A DNA stretch of 64,000 nt, from positions 744,001 to 808,000 of the forward strand of contig NZ_CP115483.1 in the NCBI RefSeq assembly GCF_027627455.1, given 5' to 3'. Made by a program: the position numbers and the translations under genes. Positions 34,346-43,106 of this stretch are shown in pieces. The first letter of the stretch is position 1, and every line of letters starts with the position of its first letter. Source of the DNA: Sphingobacterium sp. SYP-B4668 (GTDB lineage: Bacteria > Bacteroidota > Bacteroidia > Sphingobacteriales > Sphingobacteriaceae). Below the pieces are notes generated by a model. The model had not been told where the DNA came from and made no database searches. It worked only from the letters and a program-made list of their open reading frames with translations.

Positions 34346-36460
34346 ATGAAAGTTGTTATAGCGGAAAAGCCATCTGTGGCGAGGGATTTGGCGCGTGTAA
34401 TGGGAGCCAAAGAAGTGAATGATGGATATATTTCAGGTAATGGATACGCCTTTACATATGCTTTTGGACATCTGGTCCAGTTGTGTACCCCACAGGCCTA
34501 TGGTTATCATTCTTGGAGTATTTCCAATCTGCCTATTATACCTCCAGCTTTCAAATTAGAAGCAAAGAAGGTCAGAAAAGATGGAAAGCAAATAGATGAT
34601 GCTGGGGCGCTGAAACAATTGAATACCATCAAATCTCTTTTAGAGAAAGCGGAAGAAGTCATAGTCGCGACCGATGCCGGGCGTGAAGGAGAACTAATCT
34701 TTCGAAATATATATTACTTTTTGGGGGCAAAGTTACCTTTTAAACGCTTATGGATATCTAGTCAGACTGATAAAGCTATTAAAGAGGGTTTTGCCAATCT
34801 GAAAGACGGTACAGAGTACGATAGTCTATACATGTCTGCGCGTTCCCGTTCCGAATCTGATTGGTTGATTGGTATAAATTCAACTCAGGCCATTACGTTG
34901 GCCGCGGGTAACAGAGGGTTGCTGTCATTGGGTCGCGTGCAAACACCGACATTGGCCATGATTTGTTCGCGTTATGTTGAAAATAAAAATTTCAAACCCA
35001 CGGCCTTTTATAAGGTTCAGGCACAGTTTGAAAAAGATAATATTCGATTCAAAGCTACTTCCAATCGAATCGATAAGAAGGATTTGGCTGAAGAGACACT
35101 TGCTAAAGTGACGGTGGGTGCAGATGCGTTAGTCACCAAAGTAGAAGGAAAAGAGGTTAAAGAACCTCCGCCGTTGCTTTATGATTTGACCACATTACAG
35201 CAAGATGCCAATAAAAAATACGGATATTCAGCGGATCAGACATTAAACCTAGCCCAGACGCTTTATGAAAAGAAAGTAATCACTTATCCACGTACGGGCA
35301 GTCGGTATATTGGTGAAGATGTTTTCGAAAATATTCAAGAGCTCTTTCAGCATCTCGCTGATACTGCAGAAGAGGGTATAGCGAGTATAAGTCGCAATTT
35401 GATTGGAGCCAAGCTAAATAAGCGTTCAGTAGACGATAAGAAAGTCACCGATCACCATGCGCTACTCGTCACGGATGAGAAGCCATCAGCTATGTTGAAA
35501 GAGCAGGCTAATATTTATAATATGATTGCCAAGAGGATGGTAGAAAGCTTTTCCGAAGTATGCTTAAAAGACATTACGACAGTCATCTTGGATGCGCAAG
35601 GGGTAGAGCTTATTGCTAAAGGAACCGTTATCAAACAATATGGCTGGCGTCTTTCAGCAGACCAACTGGAACAACCTGATGATGATAAAAAGGACGCTGA
35701 TGATGCGGATAGTGAAAATGCACAGCTTCCTAAATTGATTGCGGAAGAGCAATTGGAGATTTTGGCCCTTGAGTTGATGGAGAAATTTACCAAAGCTAAA
35801 CCGGTCCATACCGAAGCATCGTTGCTGAAAGCAATGGAAACCTCAGGTAAAGAGATAGATGATGATGAGATGCGTCAAGCGATGAAAGATTGTGGTTTAG
35901 GGACTCCAGCTACGAGAGCGGCCACAATAGAAACTTTATTTCAACGAGATTACATCAAGCGCGATAAGAAGAAACTCATTCCTACGGATAAGGGCTTGAC
36001 CGTCTATAATTTGGTCAAGGACCGGGCGATTGCCAAGGTCGAGCTGACAGGGAAATGGGAGCAAAAGCTAGAAGAAATGAGGGCTAATAAGGTGTCCTAT
36101 GATGTGTTTATGAAGCATATTAAAGATTTCACTATACGTATTACAAAGGAGTTATTGCAGTTGCGTATTTCATTGACACAAGAACCCGAGCTCCCTAAGC
36201 AGACCCTTCAGATAAAATGTCCTAAATGCAGCCCAGGGAAAATGGTCCTGTATGAAAAAGTTGCACAATGTGATCACTATGCGAGAGGTTGTGATTTTAA
36301 GTTATGGCGTACCCTTTCAGGTGTTCTGCTCGAGGAAAAGGAAATGAAAAACCTTTTAGAAAAAGGGAAAACAAGTCCTTTGAAAAATCTTCAAAGTAGA
36401 GATGGAAAGAAAGTTGACGGATCTCTTGTGCTTGAAAATTTCAAAGTCAATATCGTGTAG
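34346..36460 (+). CDS. topB: DNA topoisomerase III
   Basis: A 704-residue type IA topoisomerase. The Toprim domain starts at the N-terminus (VVIAEKPSVARDLARVMG; acidic triad region ATDAGREGEL about residue 110). The active-site Tyr314 lies in VITYPRTGSRYIGED. An acidic insert (QPDDDKKDADDADSE) sits near residue 450. The C-terminus has one zinc-ribbon-like Cys4 module (IKCPKCSPGK...QCDHYARGCDF). It decatenates DNA during replication and recombination. No conjugation genes are nearby, so it is likely the chromosomal copy. Confidence 0.95.
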   Translation: MKVVIAEKPSVARDLARVMGAKEVNDGYISGNGYAFTYAFGHLVQLCTPQAYGYHSWSISNLPIIPPAFKLEAKKVRKDGKQIDDAGALKQLNTIKSLLEKAEEVIVATDAGREGELIFRNIYYFLGAKLPFKRLWISSQTDKAIKEGFANLKDGTEYDSLYMSARSRSESDWLIGINSTQAITLAAGNRGLLSLGRVQTPTLAMICSRYVENKNFKPTAFYKVQAQFEKDNIRFKATSNRIDKKDLAEETLAKVTVGADALVTKVEGKEVKEPPPLLYDLTTLQQDANKKYGYSADQTLNLAQTLYEKKVITYPRTGSRYIGEDVFENIQELFQHLADTAEEGIASISRNLIGAKLNKRSVDDKKVTDHHALLVTDEKPSAMLKEQANIYNMIAKRMVESFSEVCLKDITTVILDAQGVELIAKGTVIKQYGWRLSADQLEQPDDDKKDADDADSENAQLPKLIAEEQLEILALELMEKFTKAKPVHTEASLLKAMETSGKEIDDDEMRQAMKDCGLGTPATRAATIETLFQRDYIKRDKKKLIPTDKGLTVYNLVKDRAIAKVELTGKWEQKLEEMRANKVSYDVFMKHIKDFTIRITKELLQLRISLTQEPELPKQTLQIKCPKCSPGKMVLYEKVAQCDHYARGCDFKLWRTLSGVLLEEKEMKNLLEKGKTSPLKNLQSRDGKKVDGSLVLENFKVNIV

Positions 36461-36510
36461 AGCCTGTTTAGTGTACACGTTGTACGTGTAAACAGACTCT
36501 ATCGTTTTTG
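36458..36510 (+). terminator. Terminator after topB
   Basis: TAGAGCCTGTTTA (36458-36470, including the topB stop codon) pairs with TAAACAGACTCTA (36489-36501) with one mismatch, and five T follow at 36505-36509. Confidence 0.85.
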
Positions 36511-36523
36511 GGGACCTTGTTTT

Positions 36524-37132
36524 TTAAAATATACTTTTTATCATTTCCCAAATATGATGTGGGTGAGTCGCTGCTATGTATATTAATTTGAAAACAGAGC
36601 TAGAACATTCCAAAAGAATCATAAATACCGGTACAAGCATATAAGACAGTTTGGTATGCACAAGCTTAATTGCCTTTATATCCACGAGCCTTTTCAGTAG
36701 TGGTAGTAGATCTTCACGATAGTAATACAACAGTGCGGAGATAAAAAGCAGATAGAACGACAGCCTAAATGTAAAGGCTATTTTGAGACCTTTAGGCATA
36801 ATCGTCAGGTCAATCACCAAGATGTTCACGATGATGGGAATCAGCATCAACGCACCTATTATTACGGTCTTGCGGTGCAATAGAAGTAATGAGGCTATTA
36901 TTTGTGAAATTCCAATAAAATATTTAAACGGTTGATGGTCGAATAAATACCAACCCACCTTAAAAAGTGAAAGCTCTTGAATGGGGGTTGAGAGTTCTTT
37001 CGTCGTTAGATTTCCAAATTGACCATTGGACAATTTTCCTATTCCGTATGACAAGAAGATAAAGGCTAACAAGCAGCGGATAGAAAGGATAATTAGATCA
37101 TGTATCTTTTCGTTGTGAATTTGAAACTTCAT
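36524..37132 (-). CDS. DoxX-like integral membrane protein
   Basis: A 202-residue membrane protein with five to six hydrophobic segments. The N-terminal FLSYGIGKLSNGQFGNL, followed by WYLFDHQPFKYFIGISQIIAS, is the pattern of DoxX/MauE-like proteins, in which a conserved G-K and a membrane-embedded repeat form the core. Its biological role is unknown. It is a single gene, convergent with topB. Confidence 0.7.
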   Translation of the reverse strand: MKFQIHNEKIHDLIILSIRCLLAFIFLSYGIGKLSNGQFGNLTTKELSTPIQELSLFKVGWYLFDHQPFKYFIGISQIIASLLLLHRKTVIIGALMLIPIIVNILVIDLTIMPKGLKIAFTFRLSFYLLFISALLYYYREDLLPLLKRLVDIKAIKLVHTKLSYMLVPVFMILLECSSSVFKLIYIAATHPHHIWEMIKSIF

Positions 37133-37286
37133 AGGTTAATGATTTAAAATGGTTATATATTATTCACGTAATTAAAGCTACTAATGAGATGAAAACTGTT
37201 CATATATTCCATAATCAAATTTTAATTAGATTCATGACAGTAAGTAAACGGTTATATATACCAAAAAAAGCTAGTTTTGTAGTCTT

Positions 37287-38276
37287 ATGTCAACAACATT
37301 ATACAATCCCTTTAAAGCATTTAAGTTCGATAATGCAACCTGTTTTTTGACGGGGCAAGCTTTAGTCTCTACAGATGAACAGATACAAGTCTTTCCGATA
37401 TGGATGATGCGTGCATTTGACTTGGAAGACAAACCTTTTAAGATGCTGGATGAAAGCGTCGTCACCTATAAGTCGTTAAAGTTGCCATGTTCCGTAGACG
37501 CCGCATTGGCAATTGAAAAGATGGAAAGCGAAGTAGAGCGTGCATTTGCTGAAGGGTATGCTGCCGTGAAAGAGCTTTCACCCGTTGTTCTCTTTCAATG
37601 GATGGCAAAAATTGTCTATGGAGTTGTTTTTAATGAAATTCAATCCGGGATTCGCCAGCAGGTTCTCTCGGGTGAAGAAATGAATTTTTCCCAGGTATTG
37701 GTCCAGAAGTTCAAGAATCTACATGCCATGTTGCAGTCCTTATTGATACCAATGGAGTTCGAAAATACACTGCCATTTTCGCTGGTGGTTGTACCTGTTG
37801 ATAACCCCGAGCAGACCTTTATTTATAGGGATGAAATCAATACACTCATTTTCTCTCTACGCATGAATGATTTCGGTCTGATTTCCTGTCTACAAGATAA
37901 TGCAACCAATAATATTTATCACGAGGATAGCCTAGCTTTGGTAAAAGGACAGACATTGCATCCGATTCAATTTGAAGAATTGGCCGCACGTTACTTTTAT
38001 TCGTCATACCTATTTAACCGCTTACCGGAATATACCTATCTACAGACTCCCCATAAAGTGTATATAGAGCCCATGCCGCTAGCAGATATGTCTATGAAAC
38101 CTATCTTTGACCACTGGCAGGTTAAGACGTACGGTCAAGTATTAGAAAATTTTTGGAAACCATGGGGCTTTATACTTTTCGAGATTATCAAAAATCCTGA
38201 GCAGCCGATGAGCTTCATTCAAGATGAGGATGGTCAATTTATTCCGAATAGTCAATTGGATTTGCCACGATCATAA
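37287..38276 (+). CDS. Conserved-looking protein of unknown function
   Basis: A 329-residue soluble protein with no signal peptide or membrane segment. The opening YNPFKAFKFDNATCFLTGQAL and VFPIWMMRAFDLEDKPFKML show a single Cys-x-x-T-G. A central helical region (about 80-160) and an aromatic-rich C-terminal half (FYSSYLFNRLPEYTYLQTP, about 232-250) follow. I do not recognise a family. Codon use looks like that of its neighbours, so it is probably a real, vertically inherited gene. It is monocistronic. Confidence 0.75.
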   Translation: MSTTLYNPFKAFKFDNATCFLTGQALVSTDEQIQVFPIWMMRAFDLEDKPFKMLDESVVTYKSLKLPCSVDAALAIEKMESEVERAFAEGYAAVKELSPVVLFQWMAKIVYGVVFNEIQSGIRQQVLSGEEMNFSQVLVQKFKNLHAMLQSLLIPMEFENTLPFSLVVVPVDNPEQTFIYRDEINTLIFSLRMNDFGLISCLQDNATNNIYHEDSLALVKGQTLHPIQFEELAARYFYSSYLFNRLPEYTYLQTPHKVYIEPMPLADMSMKPIFDHWQVKTYGQVLENFWKPWGFILFEIIKNPEQPMSFIQDEDGQFIPNSQLDLPRS

Positions 38277-38292
38277 TCTATAGGTCTTACAA

Positions 38293-38325
38293 GATTGGGA
38301 AACAATATTCCCCAATCCTTATTTT
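38293..38325. terminator. Hairpin between convergent genes
   Basis: GATTGGG (38293-38299) pairs with CCCAATC (38311-38317), followed on + by a moderately T-rich stretch. It sits between the unknown gene and acyl-CoA dehydrogenase, whose stop it touches. Confidence 0.55.
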
Positions 38326-39458
38326 AAGATTTCTCGTGCGATGACTAACCGCTGTATTTCAGATGTGCCCTCATATATCTGGGTAATCTTGGCATCCCGC
38401 ATGAGTCGCTCTACGTGATATTCCTTTACATAGCCGTAACCACCATGGATCTGTACGGCCTCAATGGTGGTTCGCATAGCGACTTCGGATGCGTATAACT
38501 TGGCGATAGCCGCTGCTTTTCCATAAGGTTGTCCAGTATCTTTGAGCCAGGCTGCTTTGTGAATCAGTAATCGTGCTGCTTCTATTTCTACTTCCATATC
38601 GGCGAGTTTGAACTGTATGGCTTGATGCTCACAGATAGGTTTGCCAAATGTTTTGCGCTCCTTAGCGTATGCCAAGGAGAGTTCATATGCTCCCGCCGCA
38701 ATCCCTAGCGCTTGTGCTGCTATACCGATTCGTCCACCATCCAGTGTCTTCATCGCAAATTTAAATCCAAACCCATCTTCTCCAATTCGGTTTTCTTTTG
38801 GAATCTTGACATCAGTGAACATCAAGGAGTGCGTATCTGAACTACGAATTCCCAATTTGTTTTCCTTTGGACCAATGCTAAATCCGGCGGTGTTTTTATC
38901 CACAATCAATACATTAATACCGCGATGACCTTTATCGATATGAGTTTGTGCAATTACAAGATAGATATCTGCATTGCCGCCGTTTGTAATCCAATTCTTC
39001 GTGCCGTTCAAAAGATAGTAATCTCCCATATCTTCTGCAATGGTGTGTTGTGAGGTAGCATCCGATCCTGCCTCGGGCTCTGACAGGGCAAATGCACCCA
39101 GTTTTTCCCCAGATGCTAACGGTTTTAGATACTTCTCTTTTTGATTGACTGTCCCGAATTCGTTCAATCCGTAACACACCAGCGAGTTATTTGCCGACAT
39201 GATTACAGCTGCCGACGCATCAATCTTTGATATCTCTTCTAATACGAGGGTGTAGGCTAGTGTATCCATACCCGCCCCATTATATTGAGGATCGACCATC
39301 ATTCCCATAAAACCCAATTGTCCCATTTGCTTTACATGTTCGAAAGGAAATTTTGCTGACTCATCCCGTTCTATCACTCCAGGTTTGAGGTCCTGCTGTG
39401 CAAAGTCTCGCGCAGCATCCCGTATCATTTTATGTTCTTCGCTGATTTCAAATATCAT
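38319..39458 (-). CDS. Acyl-CoA dehydrogenase (short-chain/butyryl type)
   Basis: A 379-residue flavoenzyme from ATG 39456-39458 (MIFEISEEHKMIRDAARDFA). The frame extends 18 residues further, but those residues run into the promoter and operator. FAD and substrate motifs AFALSEPEAGSDA and TKNWITNGG are clear, as is the catalytic Glu363 in YEGTSEIQRLVIAREIL. It catalyses the first dehydrogenation of beta-oxidation or an equivalent step in branched amino acid breakdown. The 24-bp palindrome over its promoter suggests specific repression. Confidence 0.93.
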   Translation of the reverse strand: MIFEISEEHKMIRDAARDFAQQDLKPGVIERDESAKFPFEHVKQMGQLGFMGMMVDPQYNGAGMDTLAYTLVLEEISKIDASAAVIMSANNSLVCYGLNEFGTVNQKEKYLKPLASGEKLGAFALSEPEAGSDATSQHTIAEDMGDYYLLNGTKNWITNGGNADIYLVIAQTHIDKGHRGINVLIVDKNTAGFSIGPKENKLGIRSSDTHSLMFTDVKIPKENRIGEDGFGFKFAMKTLDGGRIGIAAQALGIAAGAYELSLAYAKERKTFGKPICEHQAIQFKLADMEVEIEAARLLIHKAAWLKDTGQPYGKAAAIAKLYASEVAMRTTIEAVQIHGGYGYVKEYHVERLMRDAKITQIYEGTSEIQRLVIAREILK

Positions 39459-39485
39459 AACATATTCATTTTGAAGGTTTATAAC

Positions 39486-39523
39486 CAAATATATTAAAAT
39501 TTTATTATGCATGCATAATAAAA
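39486..39523 (-). promoter_or_regulatory. Acyl-CoA dehydrogenase promoter with a 24-bp palindromic operator
   Basis: On the - strand TATATTTG (plus 39486-39493) is a -7 element 28 nt before the ATG. Immediately upstream, 39500-39523 is a perfect 24-bp palindrome with core ATTATGCATGCATAAT. It occupies the space between -7 and -33, where a repressor would block polymerase. No regulator gene lies next to it. Confidence 0.65.
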
Positions 39524-39569
39524 ACTTAAAATAATAGTCTTTGGTGTGTCACTTTTTAGCTGAGGTAGT

Positions 39570-39599
39570 TGGTGGCTATATAAAATCTACTATATTTGT
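39570..39599 (+). promoter_or_regulatory. Peroxiredoxin gene promoter
   Basis: TTG (39570-39572), a 19-nt spacer and TATATTTG (39592-39599) fit the Bacteroidota consensus well, with start of transcription about 30 nt before the ATG. Confidence 0.7.
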
Positions 39600-39635
39600 A
39601 GAGTAAATAATTTGTACATTAAATCTTGATAAATT

Positions 39636-40271
39636 ATGAGTTTAAGACTAGGAGATGAAGCGCCAAACTTCAAAGCGCAGACAACAATAGGAGAAATCGA
39701 TTTTCACGATTATATTAAAGATAGTTGGGTCGTATTCTTTTCACACCCCTCTGACTACACACCAGTCTGTACGACTGAATTAGGAAGGACAGCTAAGCTG
39801 AAATCAGAATTTGACAAAAGAGGAGTAAAGGCTCTTGCACTTAGTGTTGACAATTTGGAAGACCATCATGGCTGGGTGAAAGATATCAATGAGACCCAAG
39901 GTACTACGGTCAATTTTCCGATAGTCGCTGATGAGGACCGTCATATCTCTGAGCTATACGATATGATTCATCCTAACGCTTCTGCTACTGCCACTGTTCG
40001 TTCTGTATTTATTATTGGCCCGGATAAGAAAGTCAAGTTGACTTTAACCTATCCTGCCTCTACTGGGCGTAATTTTGACGAAATCTTGCGCGTTATTGAT
40101 TCATTGCAACTGACTGCCGATTATTCTGTAGCTACTCCTGCAGATTGGAAACATGGTGAAGATGTGATTGTGGTTCCAGCAATCAAGACGGAAGATATTC
40201 CAGCCAAGTTCCCAAAAGGATTTAAAGAGATAAAACCATATTTGCGTACAACACCACAACCGAACCTTTAG
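39636..40271 (+). CDS. 1-Cys peroxiredoxin (Prx6 group)
   Basis: A 211-residue thiol peroxidase reducing hydrogen peroxide and alkyl hydroperoxides. The peroxidatic Cys45 lies in HPSDYTPVCTTELG. No resolving Cys appears in the rest of the chain, and the long C-terminal domain (DWKHGEDVIVVPAIKTEDIPAKFPKG) is that of Prx6-type enzymes. Cytoplasmic. It is divergent from acyl-CoA dehydrogenase, with both promoters in 177 nt. Confidence 0.94.
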   Translation: MSLRLGDEAPNFKAQTTIGEIDFHDYIKDSWVVFFSHPSDYTPVCTTELGRTAKLKSEFDKRGVKALALSVDNLEDHHGWVKDINETQGTTVNFPIVADEDRHISELYDMIHPNASATATVRSVFIIGPDKKVKLTLTYPASTGRNFDEILRVIDSLQLTADYSVATPADWKHGEDVIVVPAIKTEDIPAKFPKGFKEIKPYLRTTPQPNL

Positions 40272-40289
40272 GACAAGAGGAATAAATAG

Positions 40290-40320
40290 AGAGAGCTGGG
40301 ATTATTTCCAGCTCTTTTTT
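40290..40320 (+). terminator. Terminator after the peroxiredoxin gene
   Basis: AGAGCTGG (40292-40299) pairs with CCAGCTCT (40308-40315), followed by a T run. Confidence 0.85.
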
Positions 40321-40322
40321 GT

Positions 40323-41807
40323 TTACCAGCGTCCGCCAGCACCACCACCACCACTTGAACCACCTCCAAAACTCCCACTGCTGGATCTAGAGCCGCTTCC
40401 TCCTGATGAGCTTGAAGATCCCGATGACGTGCTGCGTACCTTGATAGGGATGATAACTTCTCCTAGCTCCGATTTATGATGACAATTTTTACAATCTTGT
40501 TTCTCCATGCCTAGTCCTGAAGAGGAGTAGGTTGCTTGTTTAATCGTGTCCACATAGGGCTTGCTATAAGTGAGGTATTGGCATTTCGGACAGATTTCGT
40601 AGTCATCAGCTTGGGCTCCATTGAAGCCAATGATTTTTATTTGGTAGTTTTTTTTATTCCTCCAATGCTCAAAGACCCTAGATGCTATCCTTTGTTCGGT
40701 AAGCTGTCCTTTATCAAGATTTTTATTGAGTTCTTTGGTGGCGTTCGTATCCTTATTAAGACGTTCCCAGTCGCCCGTGTTGTCTGGAGGTACAAAGCGG
40801 ACTTTAGTTTTATTATTAGACCGCATGATACTAAAGAAATCAAAAAGAGCCAATGGTGCTAGCAACATAGGTATAAAAGTCCGCAAGGAAAATTTGGAAA
40901 GTGCCTGTAGTTTGCTTTCTTCGTCCTTATAGGAGTTGCTGATGCTATTGCGACCGTCATTGTACTTCATCGCTACAACAAGGCTACCCAGTATGGCCAG
41001 AAATATGGGGAGATTGCGCAGACGGAATACTTCTTCGATATTGTTAAAGCCAAATGCGAATACAAAAATGCTAATAAACATGAGCACTAGAAAGCACCCA
41101 CAGCCACTCGCTAAGGGATGTAGCCCTTTTTTAATCTTTAAGGGCCCTACTAGCGTTTTGGTGATTACACTTATTATCAGGTAGGCTATTAAAAATAAAA
41201 ATACTACAAATCCAGATTGTTGAAGTAATTTGCCATGCTTGAACCAAAAAGAATTGTTCTGTTTAAAAATGCGATCAAGCTCTTTTGTCGCATCGGGCGT
41301 TAATAATGCCTGTTTGATTACTCCCATTGCCGCCAACACACCAGCGTCATAATCGGAGTTTTTGAAATGTGGGACCAGGAATTCTTCACCGATTCTCTTA
41401 AGATAGGCATCGGGCAGTATAGCTTCCATCCCATATCCCGTTATAAATCGATAATAGTGTCGATTCGTCCCAATGAAAAGTAATAGGCCATTGTTGGCTT
41501 CTGCTTTCCCTATTCCCCAAGTGTTAAATAGCTGATGTGCAAACTGAAAATCATCATCCCCTTCAAAATCACCGACAACGACAATTGCTACTTCGGCTTT
41601 TGTCCGGACTTCTATTTCTACCGCCATCTCATTAAGCAATTGTTCGGTATCACTTCTCAATATCGCATCTGGATTGCTAATGAAGTAGTTTTGTCCCTTT
41701 TCTTTGGGATTGGGGACTTGCTCTATTGAATACTGTGCAAATGTAGAGCACGTTCCTAATAGAAAGATGATGAATATTATTATCCTTTGAAACGAGGAAG
41801 TACGCAT
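40323..41807 (-). CDS. TPM-domain membrane protein (YgcG-like)
   Basis: A 494-residue protein. A signal peptide (about 1-24, ending in TFAQ) is followed by a TPM domain (about 40-165: TEQLLNEMAVEIEVRTKAEVAIVVVGD, then GLLLFIGTNRHYYRFITGYGMEAILPD). Further hydrophobic segments lie at about 200-220 and 232-262. Residues 405-450 hold two CxxC pairs (CPKC...DCKNCHHK), probably a zinc ribbon, and the tail (about 460-494) is Ser/Gly-rich ending in GGAGGRW. TPM proteins are envelope-associated with poorly known roles. The Gly-rich tail is typical of the family. Confidence 0.85.
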   Translation of the reverse strand: MRTSSFQRIIIFIIFLLGTCSTFAQYSIEQVPNPKEKGQNYFISNPDAILRSDTEQLLNEMAVEIEVRTKAEVAIVVVGDFEGDDDFQFAHQLFNTWGIGKAEANNGLLLFIGTNRHYYRFITGYGMEAILPDAYLKRIGEEFLVPHFKNSDYDAGVLAAMGVIKQALLTPDATKELDRIFKQNNSFWFKHGKLLQQSGFVVFLFLIAYLIISVITKTLVGPLKIKKGLHPLASGCGCFLVLMFISIFVFAFGFNNIEEVFRLRNLPIFLAILGSLVVAMKYNDGRNSISNSYKDEESKLQALSKFSLRTFIPMLLAPLALFDFFSIMRSNNKTKVRFVPPDNTGDWERLNKDTNATKELNKNLDKGQLTEQRIASRVFEHWRNKKNYQIKIIGFNGAQADDYEICPKCQYLTYSKPYVDTIKQATYSSSGLGMEKQDCKNCHHKSELGEVIIPIKVRSTSSGSSSSSGGSGSRSSSGSFGGGSSGGGGAGGRW

Positions 41808-41908
41808 ATATCTTATGTTGATATTCCGAATATAAAAAAATTATGAAAGATTTCGTCCGAAATTAATTGTTCATGACTTGTCATATGGACAACAGAAATG
41901 TCCATTTA

Positions 41909-41946
41909 CAAAAAAGGCCCTTTCCATTTGAAAAGGGCCTTTTTTG
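41909..41946. terminator. Strong terminator, probably bidirectional
   Basis: A 15-bp stem, CAAAAAAGGCCCTTT (41909-41923) with AAAGGGCCTTTTTTG (41932-41946). On the - strand it ends the sigma factor/protease transcript. Confidence 0.9.
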
Positions 41947-41958
41947 TAAGTATAACGT

Positions 41959-43074
41959 CTAAAAAACTTTTACCATGTATATATAATCTTGCATCTGTTT
42001 AATTTGATCTGTCCGCGAAAGATTGTACAACGTATTTTTCTTATTGAGAATGATATCGCCTTCAAGCGAATCTGCCGGGATTTCATTTAGTGCTTGTAGC
42101 AACACTTTCGTTTTGATTGCAAATCCAGCTCCGTCAATTCCCGTCTGTTTACCACTGATAATACCGATTACATTACCTCTACTGTCCAATACAGGTCCCC
42201 CGCTGTTACCAGGATTGACTGGAATGGATATTTGATACGCGATAGTATCACCAGCATAGCCAGTTGCAGAACTTAAGTAACCTTGGCCATATACAGCCTC
42301 ATCCCTAGGAAATCCTATTGTATAGATATCTTCACCTAAGTCCGACGCTCGAGATTTGAATGTATAAGGGATATTTTTTAATTTTTTGAAAGCCTCATCA
42401 TTGATATGCAATACAGCGAGGTCCCTAGCAGCATCAGCATAGACTACATTTGCTTTGAAAGATTCTCCTTTATTATTTTGAAGGTGGATGGAGTCAGCTC
42501 CCGTAATTACGTGATAATTGGTTACGACATAGCCGTCTTTGGTCACCATAAATCCGGTAGCTCCAAAATGACTATCTGCTTTATTTGCGTTCTTCTTTTC
42601 GGTATTGATATTTCGTAGTGCTGCATTATGTTCATTAACATTCCGCTTCACATTATTCATATCCCGTTTTAAAGCACTATAATCTGTAGATGTTTTTTGA
42701 AGGTTTTTATAGTATCCGCTCATCCACAATGTAGAGAATACAGATATGATAGCTACAGCAGCAGCTACTGCTATATTAAGCTTGAAGCGTTCCCAGATCG
42801 GTATAACGGGGGTATCCTTATTTTCTTTAGGAGATGCTTTTTCAGTCATTTGATGGTACATCTTTGCACTATGGCCCAATTGCGATTTGAATGCTTGACG
42901 GGAAGCATTTAAATTCATATCGGTAATGAATGCTTTATGTTGTTTCAATTGGATACTGAAGCTCGGATTTTCGGCACAGAAAATTTCAAAGGACTTACGT
43001 TCTCCAACCGACATTTTGTCTTGTATGTATCGATCTGCTAAATCGTAAAACTCTTGTTGACTCATCATTGTCAT
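41959..43074 (-). CDS. Anti-sigma-like N-domain fused through one TM to a periplasmic S1C (DegP-type) protease
   Basis: A 371-residue protein. Residues 1-60 (DRYIQDKMSVGERKSFEIFCAENPSFSIQ) resemble the short cytosolic helical domain of RskA/FecR-type anti-sigma factors. A single TM spans about 101-119, and a probable coiled coil covers 122-158. A trypsin-fold domain follows with the full triad: His188 (NYHVIT), Asp218 (ARDLAVLHI) and Ser291 (PVNPGNSGGP). No PDZ domain follows. It lies 32 nt after an ECF sigma factor gene on the same strand. This suggests a membrane anti-sigma that carries its own sensing or self-cleaving protease. The anti-sigma role is inferred. Confidence 0.75.
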   Translation of the reverse strand: MTMMSQQEFYDLADRYIQDKMSVGERKSFEIFCAENPSFSIQLKQHKAFITDMNLNASRQAFKSQLGHSAKMYHQMTEKASPKENKDTPVIPIWERFKLNIAVAAAVAIISVFSTLWMSGYYKNLQKTSTDYSALKRDMNNVKRNVNEHNAALRNINTEKKNANKADSHFGATGFMVTKDGYVVTNYHVITGADSIHLQNNKGESFKANVVYADAARDLAVLHINDEAFKKLKNIPYTFKSRASDLGEDIYTIGFPRDEAVYGQGYLSSATGYAGDTIAYQISIPVNPGNSGGPVLDSRGNVIGIISGKQTGIDGAGFAIKTKVLLQALNEIPADSLEGDIILNKKNTLYNLSRTDQIKQMQDYIYMVKVF

Positions 43075-43106
43075 TTCGCTGACCCCTTTTTGTTGTTAGT
43101 TATAAT

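Noticed and set aside
34346-36460. topB as a marker of an integrated conjugative element
   Set aside because: No integrase, relaxase, tra gene or att-like repeat is near it. The neighbours are core genes on both sides, so a chromosomal copy is simpler.
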